A DNA stretch of 64,000 nt from Diphasiastrum complanatum (Eukaryota; Streptophyta; Lycopodiopsida; Lycopodiales; Lycopodiaceae), in contig CM055092.1 in assembly GCA_029204225.1 (NCBI GenBank), positions 69,596,252 through 69,660,251 on the forward strand, given 5' to 3'. Positions 21,480 through 33,734 of the stretch are shown here, one piece after another. Position 1 is the stretch's first letter. Every line of letters starts with the position of its first letter. The notes beneath the pieces are model-generated. The model was given only the letters and a program-made list of their open reading frames with translations. It was not told the DNA's origin and ran no database searches. A program made the translations under genes and the position numbers.

Positions 21480-23830
21480 GCTAAAAGGAGTGTTGAGGAG
21501 CCAAGAAACCCAACCAAGTAGAGCCACAATGATTGAATAAGGAGAGGAGAGATTTATGGCAACTAGATACCAAAATCTAGAAGTGGATTAGGGCAAGTTT
21601 CTATATGTATATATAAACCCCTAGAGCCTAGAAATAGTCCTTTCAAAATCCTAATCTTGTACTAAACTCATATTCAATTGCTATTGATAGTCCTCTGCAT
21701 GCATAGAGTCATCAATCACCATGCACTACTCCACATGTCCTAATTAGAGTGCATCGGCCTTCACAAGGTTATTGATTACATTTCTAGCCTAGTTCGAAAT
21801 ATGAGACATAACTAATAAACTTGTATGCTGAAGTGCTGAATTTATATCGACATTTAGAAGTACTCTAAGAGATAAATTTTCCTATTGGGCCTAATTCTCT
21901 ACAATCTAGTAACATCACCTTCATGTATCCTCAATTTACATGAATCTCCGGGTGAAATGTCACCATTTATTGGTAATCAATGTTCAAAAGTTAAAGATCC
22001 AAACAATTATAGTCCAAGACTATCCACAATTTCTTGTAGACCTATCATAAATGCTTCTTGGTACAAATACACTTAGAGTTTTTCCAGAAACTAAGGTATA
22101 AAAACTCATCCCACCATATCTCTTAGGAGATCCATCAAGATAAAAATGACTTTAACTCAGTCCTGAGTACCCCAGATACTCTCTTGAGTTAAGTGCTCTT
22201 CTTCCTAGCAACATATGCAAGAAATTAGCAACCTTCAATCTTGATAGACTTGTTTGTCTCCTAATTAACCGGAGATTTAGGCTGAATACAGTACACAAGC
22301 ATCTTTTGACTACAATCTGTAGTAAAATTTCATCCACTTTGCAAAGTCCTCATAAGTAAACAAATTACTTAATGAACATGCCCTGTGAGATCCACACAAT
22401 CTCAAGTATGTACAAAAGTAAAGAAATTTAGAGTTCAAATAACAGATTTAAATCCTTAACTTTTCCAATTGATCAAGAATTACTCACTATCTTAGAATCA
22501 TCATATTTCCATACAATCTTCTAATGACCTTTAAGTATCAATTTATGATCCATTAATCATAAACACTTAGAATCTTATGATTCTCAATCATAATTTACAG
22601 GATTCCAAAATCATACTTAATCATTAAAAGATACTGGAGTAGACGCGCAACATACACCCAGAAAATATAAGAAACATTCTGAAATCTTTTCCACAAAGAA
22701 AATTACTGGATTCCAAGAATATTCTTCCACCCGATTCTTAACCAGATTATGAGTTCCAAATTCTACAAATCAAGTAATTAAAGACTATTATAGCAACCGT
22801 CTTTAACAACATATACTTTATACAATCACCTAGAACAACATCTAGATATTATAAAGTTTTGCTAAATTTCAACTGAATTCAGTGGTTATCCTTGATATTT
22901 TGTCATCCAATACGAGCTCACTAGAATACAATCAATAACTTAGGATATTTCTCCTTTAAGAAATATTCTATACCAAGAATCTTCTATATTCTATGCACAC
23001 AATTATCAAATAAGAATCCAGATGACTCACAAATCATGTGTCTTATAAGCAATATAGATCCAAATAAATAGTTCCCGGTGAATTCTCTTCACACTACTTA
23101 TTCTACCAATTAACTTCAAATCAGGAGTAATCAATCAATCAAGTCAATTGTAAATGATTCAGAAATCTTAAATGTCTAAGTGCAGAAATAATAGAGAAAT
23201 AGATTTAAGAGTTCCAGATTTTGTAATTAATGAGATACCATTTAGGGATTGATCTATATCTGATAATTTTCGAAAATACCCAAAGAAAAAGCCAATGGAC
23301 TTTGTTAGCATTACCATTACAACAATCACTAACCATCGATCTACAGATCATTCTACCCAAGAAATCCCCTTTGGAATCACTGATGTCCCATACCACCATT
23401 TTTTTCTCCAAGAATCCTCTGCATCTAGATCTGTTTTGTTCCAAAAGTCAAAAAGACTATTTGGCTATCCTATACCCATATATAGGATCGATTTTACAAC
23501 CAATACTAGGAGATACTTCAAACCATTGAAATCCATCATGCCCCTTAAGCGATACTCAAAGAATACCACTTTGCATTGTTCCCCGGCATGGACGAGACGC
23601 AATGTATCGTTCAAGTATAGTTTAAATGTCGCAAGTGTATTCACTAACCCAAAAGGAACATGAATTTCAACAAAACCGAATATCATGTTGTCCTAGATAT
23701 CCAATATCTATTTCAGAATCGGTAAAAAGAACTTTTTTTACAAGTTAGAATTTCTCTTGGTTGTTACAGTCATTATAAAAAAATACTCTATAACATGAAA
23801 GAATCCAAATTACTAGATTCCTGTATGGAA
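21480..23830 (-). mobile_element. Old degenerate gypsy element (same family as next)
   Basis: Minus-strand relic. An LTR-like stretch at about 21480-21880 resembles the LTR at 28421-28908 (shared CACCATGCA and TCCTAATTA-type words). A decayed integrase C-terminal part lies at 22152-22337 (QPKSPVN region). A reverse-transcriptase piece lies at 23465-23686 (VPFGLVNTLATF-like). Stops are frequent and the spacing is compressed. It is clearly older than the adjoining copy. Confidence 0.7.
23465..23686 (-). pseudogene. gypsy RT fragment
   Basis: 73-codon frame whose first ~30 residues follow the RT segment that precedes the catalytic xxDD box (PFGLVN..ATFKLYLND). The xxDD box itself is not recovered. 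Confidence 0.65.
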
Positions 23831-24059
23831 CATCTTCCATTTGCTTTACTTTGAAAGATCCAAATCTAATTGCAAAACAGAGATGGTTCCATCAATGGAT
23901 TATCAGTCTTGTCACTCACATTTCCCTTAGATTCATCGATTTCACAAAATCTAATTAACACTAGGTCAAGCTTGTTGCATGCGGGATGTTTCGAAATGAT
24001 CTCGATTTGTGACAGTGCTTGTGAATTTGATAGATCGATCTTCTTAATCGATCTTCTTA

Positions 24060-24468
24060 ATCGATCTTCTGAAGAGGCCAGTCAATACCCTAACCCTTCA
24101 CCCCCAAGCCACAATGAATGAATATAAGAGAGGAGAGAAAACTTGGCTCAAGAATCTGAAATTCCAATAGGGAGATGGGCGAGTTTCCATGGTATGTATT
24201 TTCTCCAAGAGGAGAGAATACTCCCCTTAGGATTCCCATGCAATCTATATTAAGCTATTGACCTCCTATTCTTGCATTAAAGCAGTCATTCACCATGCAA
24301 GTGCTCCTATGTCCAATTATAGGTCTGGGCCCTCATATGATTATTAATTACTTGTAACGACCACGTCCGGAATGATGTAGCATAACTAATAACCACATAC
24401 AACTAGAGTGACCGGCTATTCACGTCAGGAATTATTCCGATTTCCTTATACAAGACATGGACATAACA
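24060..24468 (-). repeat. gypsy 3' LTR (aligned part)
   Basis: Aligns with 28500-28908. The distal ~90 bases of the other LTR are replaced by a short tandem ATCGATCTTCTTA repeat at about 24038-24072. Weak similarity to the missing part may lie near 23850-23880. Confidence 0.8.
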
Positions 24469-24766
24469 TTCTTCTCCCCTTGAACCACTTTCATCTCTAG
24501 AAGTGAAAACCAAGGAAGTTCTTCTTTATGCTTTCGACCCACTCCTTGAATCATCATCGTCAGTCTGTCCCTTCTACCCAATTAAGCACTCAGAGATAGA
24601 ACGATTTTTCAATTGTTTATCTCTAGTTCTGAGTACCTTTTTAGGTCTCAAAGGAACACTAAGTGATAAGTCCTCCAAATGGGTAAGATCTTCCTTTGAG
24701 CCAACTATGTCACCTTCATGTAAACTTAATTTTAAATGGCTTACATGAAACACATGGTGACTTGTT

Positions 24767-25207
24767 CTAAAGATCTAATTCATAAGCTAAAGAACCAATT
24801 TTTTTTATAATCCGAAACTGTCCACAATATTTGATAGACAATTTATAATGCTTCCCCATACGCATAGTCTTAGAATCCCTAGGTATTCTAAGATATACCC
24901 AATCATCAACTTTAAAATTTTTGGGAGTTCTCTTAAGATCGGCATAGTGCTTAGCTCTATCTTGAGCACTCCGGATACAATCACGGGCCACTTGCAACTC
25001 ATACAAGAAATCCGCAACTTTCTAGATCTTAACAGACTTTGTCTCTACATTTACTGGAGATCTAGGTTGAAAACCGTACATCAGCATAAACGGACTATAA
25101 TCAGTAGCAGAATGTTTCCTACTGTTATAAGCAAACTCAATCAAAGGAATGTAATCTTCCGACTGAGATTGCCTGTGAGACACATATGTCTTCAACATAT
25201 CCTCCAT
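24767..25207 (-). pseudogene. gypsy integrase C-terminal part
   Basis: Two frames (25207-25022 and 25006-24767) carry the end of the integrase core (IPLIEFAYNSRKHSAT, P.MLMYGFQP) and a GPY/F-like module (KYCGQFRIIKKIGSLAYEL). A frame break near 25010 separates them. No chromodomain was recognised. Confidence 0.85.
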
Positions 25208-25300
25208 AGTCTGATTAGTTCTCTCAGTCTGGCCATCTGATTCAGGATAGTCAGAAGAACTAAAACTAAGCGATATTTCTAGCTTATGGAATACAGCAAA

Positions 25301-25790
25301 TCAAACGTGACCTATAAATTTAGGATCTCTATCACTAATTATATCACTTGGCCGTCCATAAAGCCTAAATAATCTTTTCACAAACTGGGCTAAATTTGAA
25401 GCCTTAGCAGTTGACTTGACTGGTATAAAAGTAGCTAAATTTGTCAAGTCCACCACAACCCAAATAGAATCCTTTTTGCATTGGGTCTTTGGCAGTCCAA
25501 CCACAAAATCCATAGATATACTTTCCCATCGTTTCTGAGGGATATCTAGAGGATGTAACAACCCTCCAGTCTTCAAGCATTCAGCTTTGGCTAACTGACA
25601 AGGTCTTCATTTAATCACATAAGACTCAACAAATGGCTTGAGTTTTGGCCAATAAAACTCTCTTCTGTCCAAGTCCAAAGTCCTGTGTATACCCGGATGA
25701 CCTACACAGAGAACATCATGACACTCATAAAAAATCCTCTTCTTTAACTTGTCATCCGCGGGTACACAAATTTTTCCATTCCGAAATAGT
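25301..25790 (-). pseudogene. gypsy integrase zinc domain and core
   Basis: The zinc-binding half (H...GHPGI then Cys pair) reads at about 25590-25790. The core frame at 25576-25301 shows SMDFVVGLP and IISDRDPKF, the first two catalytic Asp positions. A stop separates the two parts. Confidence 0.85.
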
Positions 25791-25798
25791 AAACCACC

Positions 25799-26224
25799 TC
25801 AGATAGAAAATTGTTCTGCCATCTTCTTATCTTTCCTAGGAACCTGAGACCCTTGTGAGTAAATCTCTATTCCACTCTCATTTCTTCTTGTCTCCACCAT
25901 CTTCCTGGGACCAAAATGAGAATCTGATTCACACCTCCCTCTCAGTGAAAGATATAGATCAATGGAAATATGGGTGAATGAAAGTTCATTTAGTTCACCA
26001 ATCCGACTAAGCGCATCCACAACTTGGTTAGACCTTCCCTTGACATGTCGGATCTCATGATCAAATTCTTGCATAAGCTCAGCCCAGCGAGCTTTACAGC
26101 CCCTCAGATCGTTCTGATTACAAAAGTACTTTAGAGGCTGGTGATCTGTATACACCATAAGCTGACTACCATAAAGTGAATGTATCACAACAAATAACTT
26201 CTTCTCTTGAGTTGTGTAACACAA
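25799..26224 (-). pseudogene. gypsy RNase H
   Basis: 141-codon frame with YTDHQPLKYF, the W.ELMQEFD segment and DALSR, standard for Ty3/gypsy RNase H, which degrades the RNA of the RNA/DNA hybrid. Confidence 0.88.
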
Positions 26225-26543
26225 CTGAGGCCCCGTGATTTCTTGCTTTCAAACGCTATCAGCCTATCCTCTTGTAGAAGAACTGCCCCTATTGCCGAAT
26301 CATTCGCGTCAGTTTGCACGACGTAAGGTATATCAAGATTCATGATCTATAAAATAGGAGCTGAAGCAACTATTTGCTTGAGTTTCTCAAAGCATTGGTT
26401 CATTCCACTCAATAGACTCACTAGGTTGACCTCTCTTTTTCTTTTTATTAACTCTACCTTTAGTCAAATTATTTAAAGGTGCTGCCACTTTTTCATAATC
26501 TTCAATTGCCTTACGAAAGAAAATTGTAAAATTGAGAAAAGAT

Positions 26544-27339
26544 TTAACTTCTAACCGTCTTCGGTATCGGCCACTCAAGCACTGTCTTGACCATACTCTT
26601 GTCAATCTCCAACCCACTACGGGTGACCTTATGACCGAGGCACAATAACTCATGGTTAAAAAACTCACACTTAAATTCCTTAGCATAAAGTTTCTCTTGT
26701 CTGAGAATACCTAAGACAGTCTTAAGATGACTCAAATGTCCTATTGTATATGAGAATGTCATCTAAGAATACAACCACACACTTCCATAGATATGGATGA
26801 AAAAGATTGTTCATCATCTGTTGGAAAATAGCTGGTTTATTCGTCAACCCAAAAGAAAGCACGAGATATTCATAATGACCGAATCTCGTCCAAAAACCTG
26901 TCTTTTGCACTTCATTCAGATGAATTCTAATTTGATGATATTCGGTTCTAAGATCTATCTTTGTGAAGTATTTAGCTCCACCTAATCAATCTACCAGATC
27001 ATCCATATGAGGCAGATGATATTTATCTTTAATAGTTACCTTATTCAACCCCTTGTAGTCCACACACAACTTGAAGCCTCCATCTATCTTCAATTTAAGA
27101 AGAACATGAGCACCCCAAGGTGACTTACTCGGAATATGACCCATCTTTAAGTAATTTTCAATTTGCTTAGTAATCTCTATCTCTTCTTTCTGAGAGAACC
27201 TGTAAGGTTGTCTAGAGATAGGGTGACTACTTGGAATTAACTCTATCTTATGGTCTAACGATCTGGACGACGATATTCCATGAAGGTAATTCTTCTGGAA
27301 ATACATTTTTAAATTCAGACAATATCTTATTCTTCTCAA
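26544..27339 (-). pseudogene. gypsy reverse transcriptase (broken)
   Basis: Spread over frames at 27339-26986 ([11 protein letters not shown]), 26910-26722 (FGLTNKPAIFQ and the catalytic box VFLDDIL) and 26762-26544 (thumb/connection side). Several frameshifts. The catalytic Asp pair is retained. Confidence 0.88.
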
Positions 27340-27601
27340 TTTGCTCCTGATCTAGGTCTACAGAGTTAAGAATCTTTGATAATTCACAACTACTTAGATG
27401 CATTTCAGATAAATCCAAAATTGGCTTAGCAAATAAAGAATAAGCTTCATACTGAAAACCAAAAATCTCTAGTACATTAGCAAACGAACTCATCCCTGAT
27501 GGATGTACATATTTGTCTCCAAATAACGTAACTATTTCTTTACCAACTTGAAAAGAGAGAACATGCTTCTCAAAATCTATCTCAAGATGCTTATTAAATA
27601 A

Positions 27602-27952
27602 TCACTCGTATCCTAGAATTATGTCCGTACGTGCTAAATCTAAAACATTAAAATATATCAACTCTCTATAATCTTGGATACAATTTAGAAGTCTTGGAGC
27701 TTTAACATCCCATGTCTCCAACTCCGCACTTGAATCTAGATATACTCGATATCTATGGTTACTAGCTTTAGTTTTTAGGCCGAGTTTCTGCACAAGACCA
27801 GACTTAATGAAATTATGAGTATATCCAATGTCCTCTAAAATACTAACTTTATGTCCATTAACAGTGCCTTTCAAATGAAATAAATCATTGGGAAAGAATG
27901 AAGCAGTACTAAAAGAACAATCACGCTCACAATTAACCTTATTAATTTCCAA
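27602..27952 (-). pseudogene. gypsy aspartic protease, altered active site
   Basis: 116-codon frame. The active-site triad reads D-I-G in place of D-S/T-G (LEDIGYTHNFI), so the protease is probably dead. The flanking TDIILGYE hydrophobic motif is in place. Confidence 0.8.
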
Positions 27953-27999
27953 CTTCAGATTGCTTACTTAAAATCTCAATCACTTGAGCTGTGCCTTTC

Positions 28000-28330
28000 A
28001 TTCATTCTGGGCAGAATTTCATAACATGTCTAGGCTTGTTACAATGCATATACACATTGGTCCTTCTAGTCTTTTTCGGGACAAATGTTTCTTTTATCTA
28101 AACTCAGATGCAGCTTGATCCAGTTCATTGAAATACTTGAATTTTTTATTCCCATGAGCTCTTTTTTTTTTTTTTTTCTTCTGGCAAGGTTCGGATGATC
28201 CAGATGGATTAGCTTGTAATTGCTTCCTAGATGTCACCACTATGGAATCATATGCTTTCGCGACTCGTATGATGTCATCGAAAGTTTGAAGCAGATTACG
28301 CTTGCACTCATTCTGATAATCTACAAGCAA
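28000..28330 (-). pseudogene. gypsy gag end with damaged zinc knuckle
   Basis: The 78-codon frame at 28330-28094 has a Lys-rich run after the capsid part. A C-x2-C-x4-H-x4-C knuckle lies downstream at about 28005-28050, where the first Cys has become Tyr (TGT to TAT). Confidence 0.7.
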
Positions 28331-28407
28331 ACCAAGGATAAACTACCATAGTGCCAGTTTTGCATCGAATGAGAGAACTTTATTCCATAAATTCATAAAA
28401 TCTTGCA

Positions 28408-28419
28408 ACTCTGATACCA
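28408..28419 (-). other. gypsy primer-binding site
   Basis: The minus strand reads TGGTATCAGAGT, one base after the LTR end. It is the initiator tRNA-Met type. Confidence 0.88.
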
Positions 28420-28420
28420 C

Positions 28421-28908
28421 TGTAAGAATCGCCTTATGAAGATCGGACTAGATCCTGTTGCAAAACAACCAAAAGGACACTTGTGGAACAAAACCACCCA
28501 ACCAACAAAAAATGGCTAGTCAAGACCCTAACCACTTCACCCCCATGCCATGGTGAATGAATGCAAAAGAGGAGAGGAAACCTGGCTCAAGCAACTAAAT
28601 TTCCAATAAGGAGATGGGCGAGTTTCCATGGTAAGTATTCTCTCCAAGAGGAGAGAATATTCTCCTTAGGATCCCCATGCATCCTATAATAAGCTATTGA
28701 CCTCCTATTCTTGCATTATAACAATCAGACACCATGCAAGTGCTCCTATGCCCAATTATAGGTCTGGGCCCTCATATGATTATTAATTATCTTTATAGAC
28801 CAAGCATGGAATGAGGAGGCATAACCAATAACCATATACACTGGAGTGATCGGCTATCCATGTTAGGAATTACTTCGAATCCCACACATACTGGACATGG
28901 ACATAACA
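28421..28908 (-). repeat. gypsy 5' LTR (488 bp)
   Basis: On the minus strand it runs from TGTTATGTCC to TTCTTACA, followed by one base and the primer site. Confidence 0.88.
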
Positions 28909-28913
28909 AAAAC

Positions 28914-29376
28914 AGTGAGTACAATGCTTGAAGTGATAACTTCAACTTATAGTCGTTGACCGTGATAACATTGGCTATAGAAAAAACTGAATAATCAGAA
29001 GAAGTTTTTCGATGAAGCTTCTAGGATTGATATCCTACAAAATATCTACAACTACCTTTTGTTGCAGTTATTACAACCGCCTCATTACAATTAATGCATG
29101 TACAAAGTGGGCGGACTATCAACGCAAAGTCGTTGGGTCGGATTTTAGACCACGACACTATTGAAATTTACAAGTATCGAAAAATGTACAATGACTCAAA
29201 AATATATACTGACTCGAAAAATATAAAATTTTTCGAGTCGATCTGGTATTGAAGAATTCTAAAAAAATTTGATCCTAAATTTTTCAATCCTCTATTTAGA
29301 ATTTGAATCTTCTATTTCTGGTTTTTCAGGATGCTCATTATTGAATGGATTTGAGGCTGAGCATCGAATTTCAACA
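28914..29376 (-). repeat. copia-3 3' LTR (outer end unresolved)
   Basis: The minus-strand LTR starts at 29376 (TGTTGAAATTCG) right after a purine tract (29377-29386). It holds repeated CGAGTC/GACTCG words at about 29150-29240. It runs to about 28914, where the gypsy LTR begins. The other LTR is not in the window. Confidence 0.7.
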
Positions 29377-29567
29377 CTCCCCCTTAATGTGGATCCTAAA
29401 ATTTTTTGATTTTCGGATTCAACATGTCGTTAAATTTGAGGTGGTGCTCTTTTGACAGAGCTTTTGTGAAGTAATCTGTTGCCATTGATTCAGTCCTACA
29501 ATAGACTAAATATACCTCCTTAGTTTGCACTTTTTCTCTCAAATAGTCCGATTTCAATAAGCTTGCT

Positions 29568-30038
29568 TCAAATATGAAATCTTGGATTGAGAGAGAGAAC
29601 TATGGTGCTTTGGTTGTCACAAAAGATGGTCGTTGGATGTGACTGTGCAAGGTCAATTTCTGCTAGCAAGTGCCTCAGCCAAATTGACTCCTTGGAAGCA
29701 TTCGTGGTAGTAATGTATTCTAATTCAGTTGATGACAATACTACTGAGGTCTGCTTTTGGTCGTTCCAAGAAATTGGACCTTGATTGTATAAAAATACAA
29801 ATCCAAAAGTCGATCTTCTGGTATCGATATTCCCTGTCCAATTTGCATCTGTGTATCCTTCAAGTATGTTGGTAGGTTGGCTGTCTCCATAATAGATGCT
29901 AAGATTCTTGGTTGCTTGGACGTACTTCATGACCTTTGTGAGTGCTTTCCAATGGGTGAGGCCTGGATTCGATAGAAACTGGCTGAGTGAACTGATCGAG
30001 TATGCAAGGTCAGGTTGAGTGTAGATCATTGCATACAT
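29568..30038 (-). pseudogene. copia-3 RNase H
   Basis: 156-codon frame with the YTDANWTGN, SWNDQKQTSVVLSSTELEY and FCDNQSTI motifs of copia RNase H. The frame stops before the usual C-terminal DIFTK segment. Confidence 0.9.
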
Positions 30039-30156
30039 CAGTGAGCCGATGATGGTGAAATGGATATTGCTTCATCTCCTCTTTTTCTGCCTCAGTTTGA
30101 GAGAATTGTTCCTTTAATAGCTTCAGTCCAGGGTTGAGTGGAAAGAGACTCGGTTT

Positions 30157-30630
30157 CTAGTTGGACATTCCATATTTTTTCAGCACATTTGTGAGATATC
30201 TCTGCTGGCTGATGAAAATCAGTCTGCTGCTGGATCGAATTCGAAAAATTTCGATTTTGAGACAATAGTGGGCTAGACCCATAATAGTCATTTTGTACTC
30301 CTTGGCCAGCATGCATTTTGTTTCCTTCATCAAATTCAAATCGTTACTGAATAATAGTGTATCTTCTACATAGAGAGTGATGATGATGAAAAAATTCGAT
30401 ACAAACTTGATGTAGACATTCGAGTCTGCTGAGTTTGGAATGAAGCCATTCTCAATGAGAAATGCATTGATTTTCTGGAACCAAGCCCTTGGTGACTGTT
30501 TCAACCCATATAGTGCCTTGTGAGTTTTGCACACAAGGTGTTGCTTACCCCTCAACTCGTATCCTTCTGGTTGTGACATAAAAATTTCCTCTTCAATGGT
30601 CTCATTGAGAAAAGCAGTCTGGACATCCAT
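30157..30630 (-). pseudogene. copia-3 reverse transcriptase (partial)
   Basis: 157-codon frame starting MDVQTAFLN, with the YGLKQSPRAW motif. The catalytic box is YVEDTLLF, so the second position of the Asp pair reads as Glu-Asp and not Asp-Asp. This probably inactivates it. Upstream RT palm/fingers residues are in other frames. Confidence 0.9.
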
Positions 30631-31464
30631 TTGATGGACTTCAAGATCTACTGCAGCTACAAAGGAAAGTAATAGTCGGATCGAAGCATGTTTGACGACT
30701 AGGCTGAAGGTCTCAAAATAATCCAGATATGGAATTTGGGAATAGCCTTTGGTGATCAGTCTGTCTTTTATTGATTCAGCCTTCCTACAACATCATACTT
30801 CGCCTTGAATATTCACTTGCATGGAATCGGATTCCTTCCCCTTTGGCAGCTCAGTGATTGTCCACGTTTGATTCTCTATGAAGTTTGTGTCCATCGCTAC
30901 TTTCCATTGATCAACATCAGGTGTAGACATTGCCTCCGAGACTATATTTGGTTTCTACATGAAGTAGCAGGCTGCATCGTCCATAAATTTGGATGGAGGT
31001 TGTCTTGGTCGATTTGATCTTCTTGGTTGAGTCTAGATCCTTTTGCTGTTCATGCTCATTTTTCAAGTTTGTATTGATTTCTTGATTTTCGATCCTGGAG
31101 TCTTTTTCGATACACAGATCAAAAATTTCTTCGATACCTATATCAGAAATTGCTTGAGCTTTTTACTTGTGGTTGATAAATCGATCTTCCACAAAAATGA
31201 CATCTTTTCTCATGAATGCTTTTTTTTGTTTCCAGATTGTAGAGCTTGTATGCCTTGTGATCTGGGGAGTATCAATTTTGTGCTTTTGTCATCGAACTTC
31301 TTCTTGAGATTTTTAGGGATCTGAGCATAAGCAATGCAACCAAACACTCTAATATTCTTCAGTGTTGTTTTTGGTCCTATCCATACCTCATAAGGTGTCT
31401 TGCCATTTAGGGCTTTGGTGATGGATAGATTTTGTAGATAGGCGGCTATAGCAATAGCTTCTGT

Positions 31465-32406
31465 CTAAAATTTCTTCGGAAGAGAGACATGGGCTAACAT
31501 GCTCTTGGCACTTTTGATGAGTGTCCGATTCTTTCGTTCAGCTACACCATTGGACTGAGGTGAGTAGCTTGTTGTGAATTGTTGATGTATTTCGTTGGCC
31601 TTGTAGAACTCCTTAAATTCGGTTGAGATAAATTCTCTCCCTCCATCTGTGCGTAAAGCTTTGATCTTCCTTTGGATCTGATTTTTTGCAGACACCTTGA
31701 ACTGCATGAAGAACTTAAATGCCTCTGATTTGTTCTTCAGAAAATAGGTTGCAGTCCTTCGAGAGAAGTCATCAATGAAGGTTAGGAGGTATAGAGCTCC
31801 TCCTTTGGAAGCAGTTTGCATCGGGCCACATATGTTGTTATGTACAAGATCTACCAGACCTTTGGAAGTATGAACTGAGTCAAAAGTGAAAGGACTTCTA
31901 GCATGCTTGTTGATTATACAACTTTCACGTGGAGAAGTTGGCTTGCTAACAGAAGGCAGATCTTGTACTAGTTTCCGAGTCAACATTTGTTGAATACTAT
32001 TGAAGTTCAAATGGCCTAATCTGGAATGCCAAAGCATATCAAATGATTCAAAAGTTGAGATGTGAAGAGCTTGACTGTTGGAAGAATAACAGTGGCTGAG
32101 TTTGTAGAAATTGTCACTTCTTCTCCCAAAAGCTAAAACTTTCCAAGTTTTGTCAAGGATGGTGCAGCCGGTTGTATCAAATTCGACCCTTTGACCTGAA
32201 TTGGTGATTCTGCTTATTGAGAGTAGATTCTTGGTCAAATTTGGAACGTGAAGAACGTTGGACAACAACTTGACTTCACCTTTCTGAAATTCAATTTTGA
32301 CTATTCCTTTACCTTGAATCAAATGTGATGAGTTGTCTCCAAGTTGCGCACCTCGAGAGTGGGTGGAAGATTTATAATCTTTGAACCAATCTTGATGGTG
32401 AGTCAT
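31465..32406 (-). pseudogene. copia-3 protease end and integrase
   Basis: 313-codon frame. The protease active-site codons just upstream read Asp-Ser-stop (GGA to TGA at 32419-32421) where DSG is expected. Then come the pre-integrase H-x-GH motif (LWHSRLGHLNF) and the integrase core: VHNNICGP (the first catalytic Asp has become Asn), LRTDGGREF, and SPQSNGVAERKNR with the catalytic Glu. Confidence 0.92.
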
Positions 32407-32544
32407 GTGTTGAGTTGCTCAAGAATCGAGATGCTAGAAATCGATATCCTATTGTTCTCCGACCTTGGCCATAAAGGCTGCTTCATCTTCCTCTTGCTGC
32501 TGTATCGAAAAACTAGTTGAGGCAGGATTCGCTTGTTGTTGAAA

Positions 32545-32733
32545 CTACTTCTTCTTCTCATTGTTGAATTTCAAAGTTATGTAGTTCTTGATCTCATGTG
32601 CAGTTCTCTTGCAGTATTTGTAGAATAGTTTCTGCTTTGGTTGGGAGGATGGAGAGTTCGAATTTGACCCTGCACTAGAATTCGAGCCAGAGCCAAAATT
32701 CGAGCTAGAGTTAAAATTCGATCCTAACTGCAT
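32545..32733 (-). pseudogene. copia-3 gag zinc-knuckle end
   Basis: Ser/Asn-rich linker followed by a degenerate knuckle: Y-K-Y-C...H....Y, where the first and last Cys have both become Tyr. Confidence 0.7.
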
Positions 32734-32813
32734 ATTGCTCTTCTTTTTGGATTTGAACTTTTAATTTTTGGAATATAAAACTTGAGGATGTTAGAAATCA
32801 ATGATAAACTTCA

Positions 32814-33734
32814 TTGTTACTGTTTACGAGGTACATTAATGTTGACAGCTATGTTGGAGTGGTACCAGTGAAATTAGCCAGCGGGAAGATAAAGCAGATA
32901 AGCAATGTGCAATATGTACCTGGCTTAGCTAACAATCTACTATCTATTGGGACGATGGCTGATCAACAACTCAAGGTTGAGTTTGACAGTGACAAATGTC
33001 TTGTCAAAGATATCAAGAATCACTACAAAGTGATTGCTATAGGAGCTAGAGTCAACGAGAATCGACTCTACAAATTGAATGCAAGATCTTTTACTCAAGC
33101 TATGGTAAGCATTGTTGATAGTCGAAGTGATCTTTGGCATCAAAGGTTTGGTCATATCAGTGCTCAAAGCTTGCAAATTCTTAAAAGAGGTATTCTAGTT
33201 GTTGGATTGCCTGATATCTCTTTTGAAGGAAAAATTTGTGAGGGTTGCATTTTGGAAAAACAACATAGAGAGAGATTTCCCAAAGATGGAGCAAAAAGAG
33301 CCAATGGCATTCTTGATCTTGTTCATAGTGATATGTGTGGACCAATACAAACTAGGTCCATTAGTGGTTGTTACTATTTCATCACATTCATTGATGACTA
33401 TAGTAGACATATCTGGATTTATTTCATAAGCAAGAAATCTGATGCTTTTGCCAAGTTTAGAGAGTTCAAGGCTCTAGTTAGAAAACAAACTGGTTGTTAT
33501 ATTAAGACCCTCAGATCAGATGGTGGCAGTGAGTATTTTTCAACAGAGTTTATAAACTTTGCAAGGATCAGGGGATCAAGAGACAAACCACTACACCCTA
33601 TTCACCACAACAGAACGGAGTTGCAGAACGGAAAAACAGATCCATTGTGGAGATGGCTAGGGCAATGCTTAAGAGCAAGGGTTTGCCAAATACTTTTTGG
33701 ACAGAAGCATGCAACACAGCTACTCATATCTTGA
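32814..33734 (+). pseudogene. copia-4 protease end and integrase N-half
   Basis: 306-codon frame: the post-active-site protease region (NVQYVPGLANNLLSIG), the pre-integrase motif (LWHQRFGHISAQS...CEGCILEKQHRERF), and the integrase core with LVHSDMCGP and LRSDGGSEY. A frameshift near 33575 throws the SPQQNG.AER region into another frame. The DSG active site is lost with the deleted part. Confidence 0.92.

Larger units (their letters stand above)
23840..28913 (-). mobile_element. Younger Ty3/gypsy element, near full length
   Basis: Minus-strand element with 5' LTR at 28421-28908, initiator-Met primer site at 28408-28419, gag, protease, RT, RNase H and integrase in gypsy order (RT before integrase), a polypurine tract at about 24469-24486 and a 3' LTR ending at 24468. 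The LTRs start TGTTATGTCC. Inner parts of the two LTRs align well (24078-24468 with 28508-28908), but the far end of the 3' LTR is rearranged, so no target-site duplication could be confirmed. Multiple stops and frameshifts make it inactive. Confidence 0.88.
29376..32788 (-). mobile_element. copia-3: 5'-truncated Ty1/copia element
   Basis: Minus-strand copia with a degenerate zinc knuckle, protease, integrase, RT and RNase H in copia order. Gag N-terminus, primer site and 5' LTR are absent; similarity stops near 32788 where copia-4 begins. Multiple stops. Unlike copia-1 and copia-2 it has kept the integrase and RT. Confidence 0.9.
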
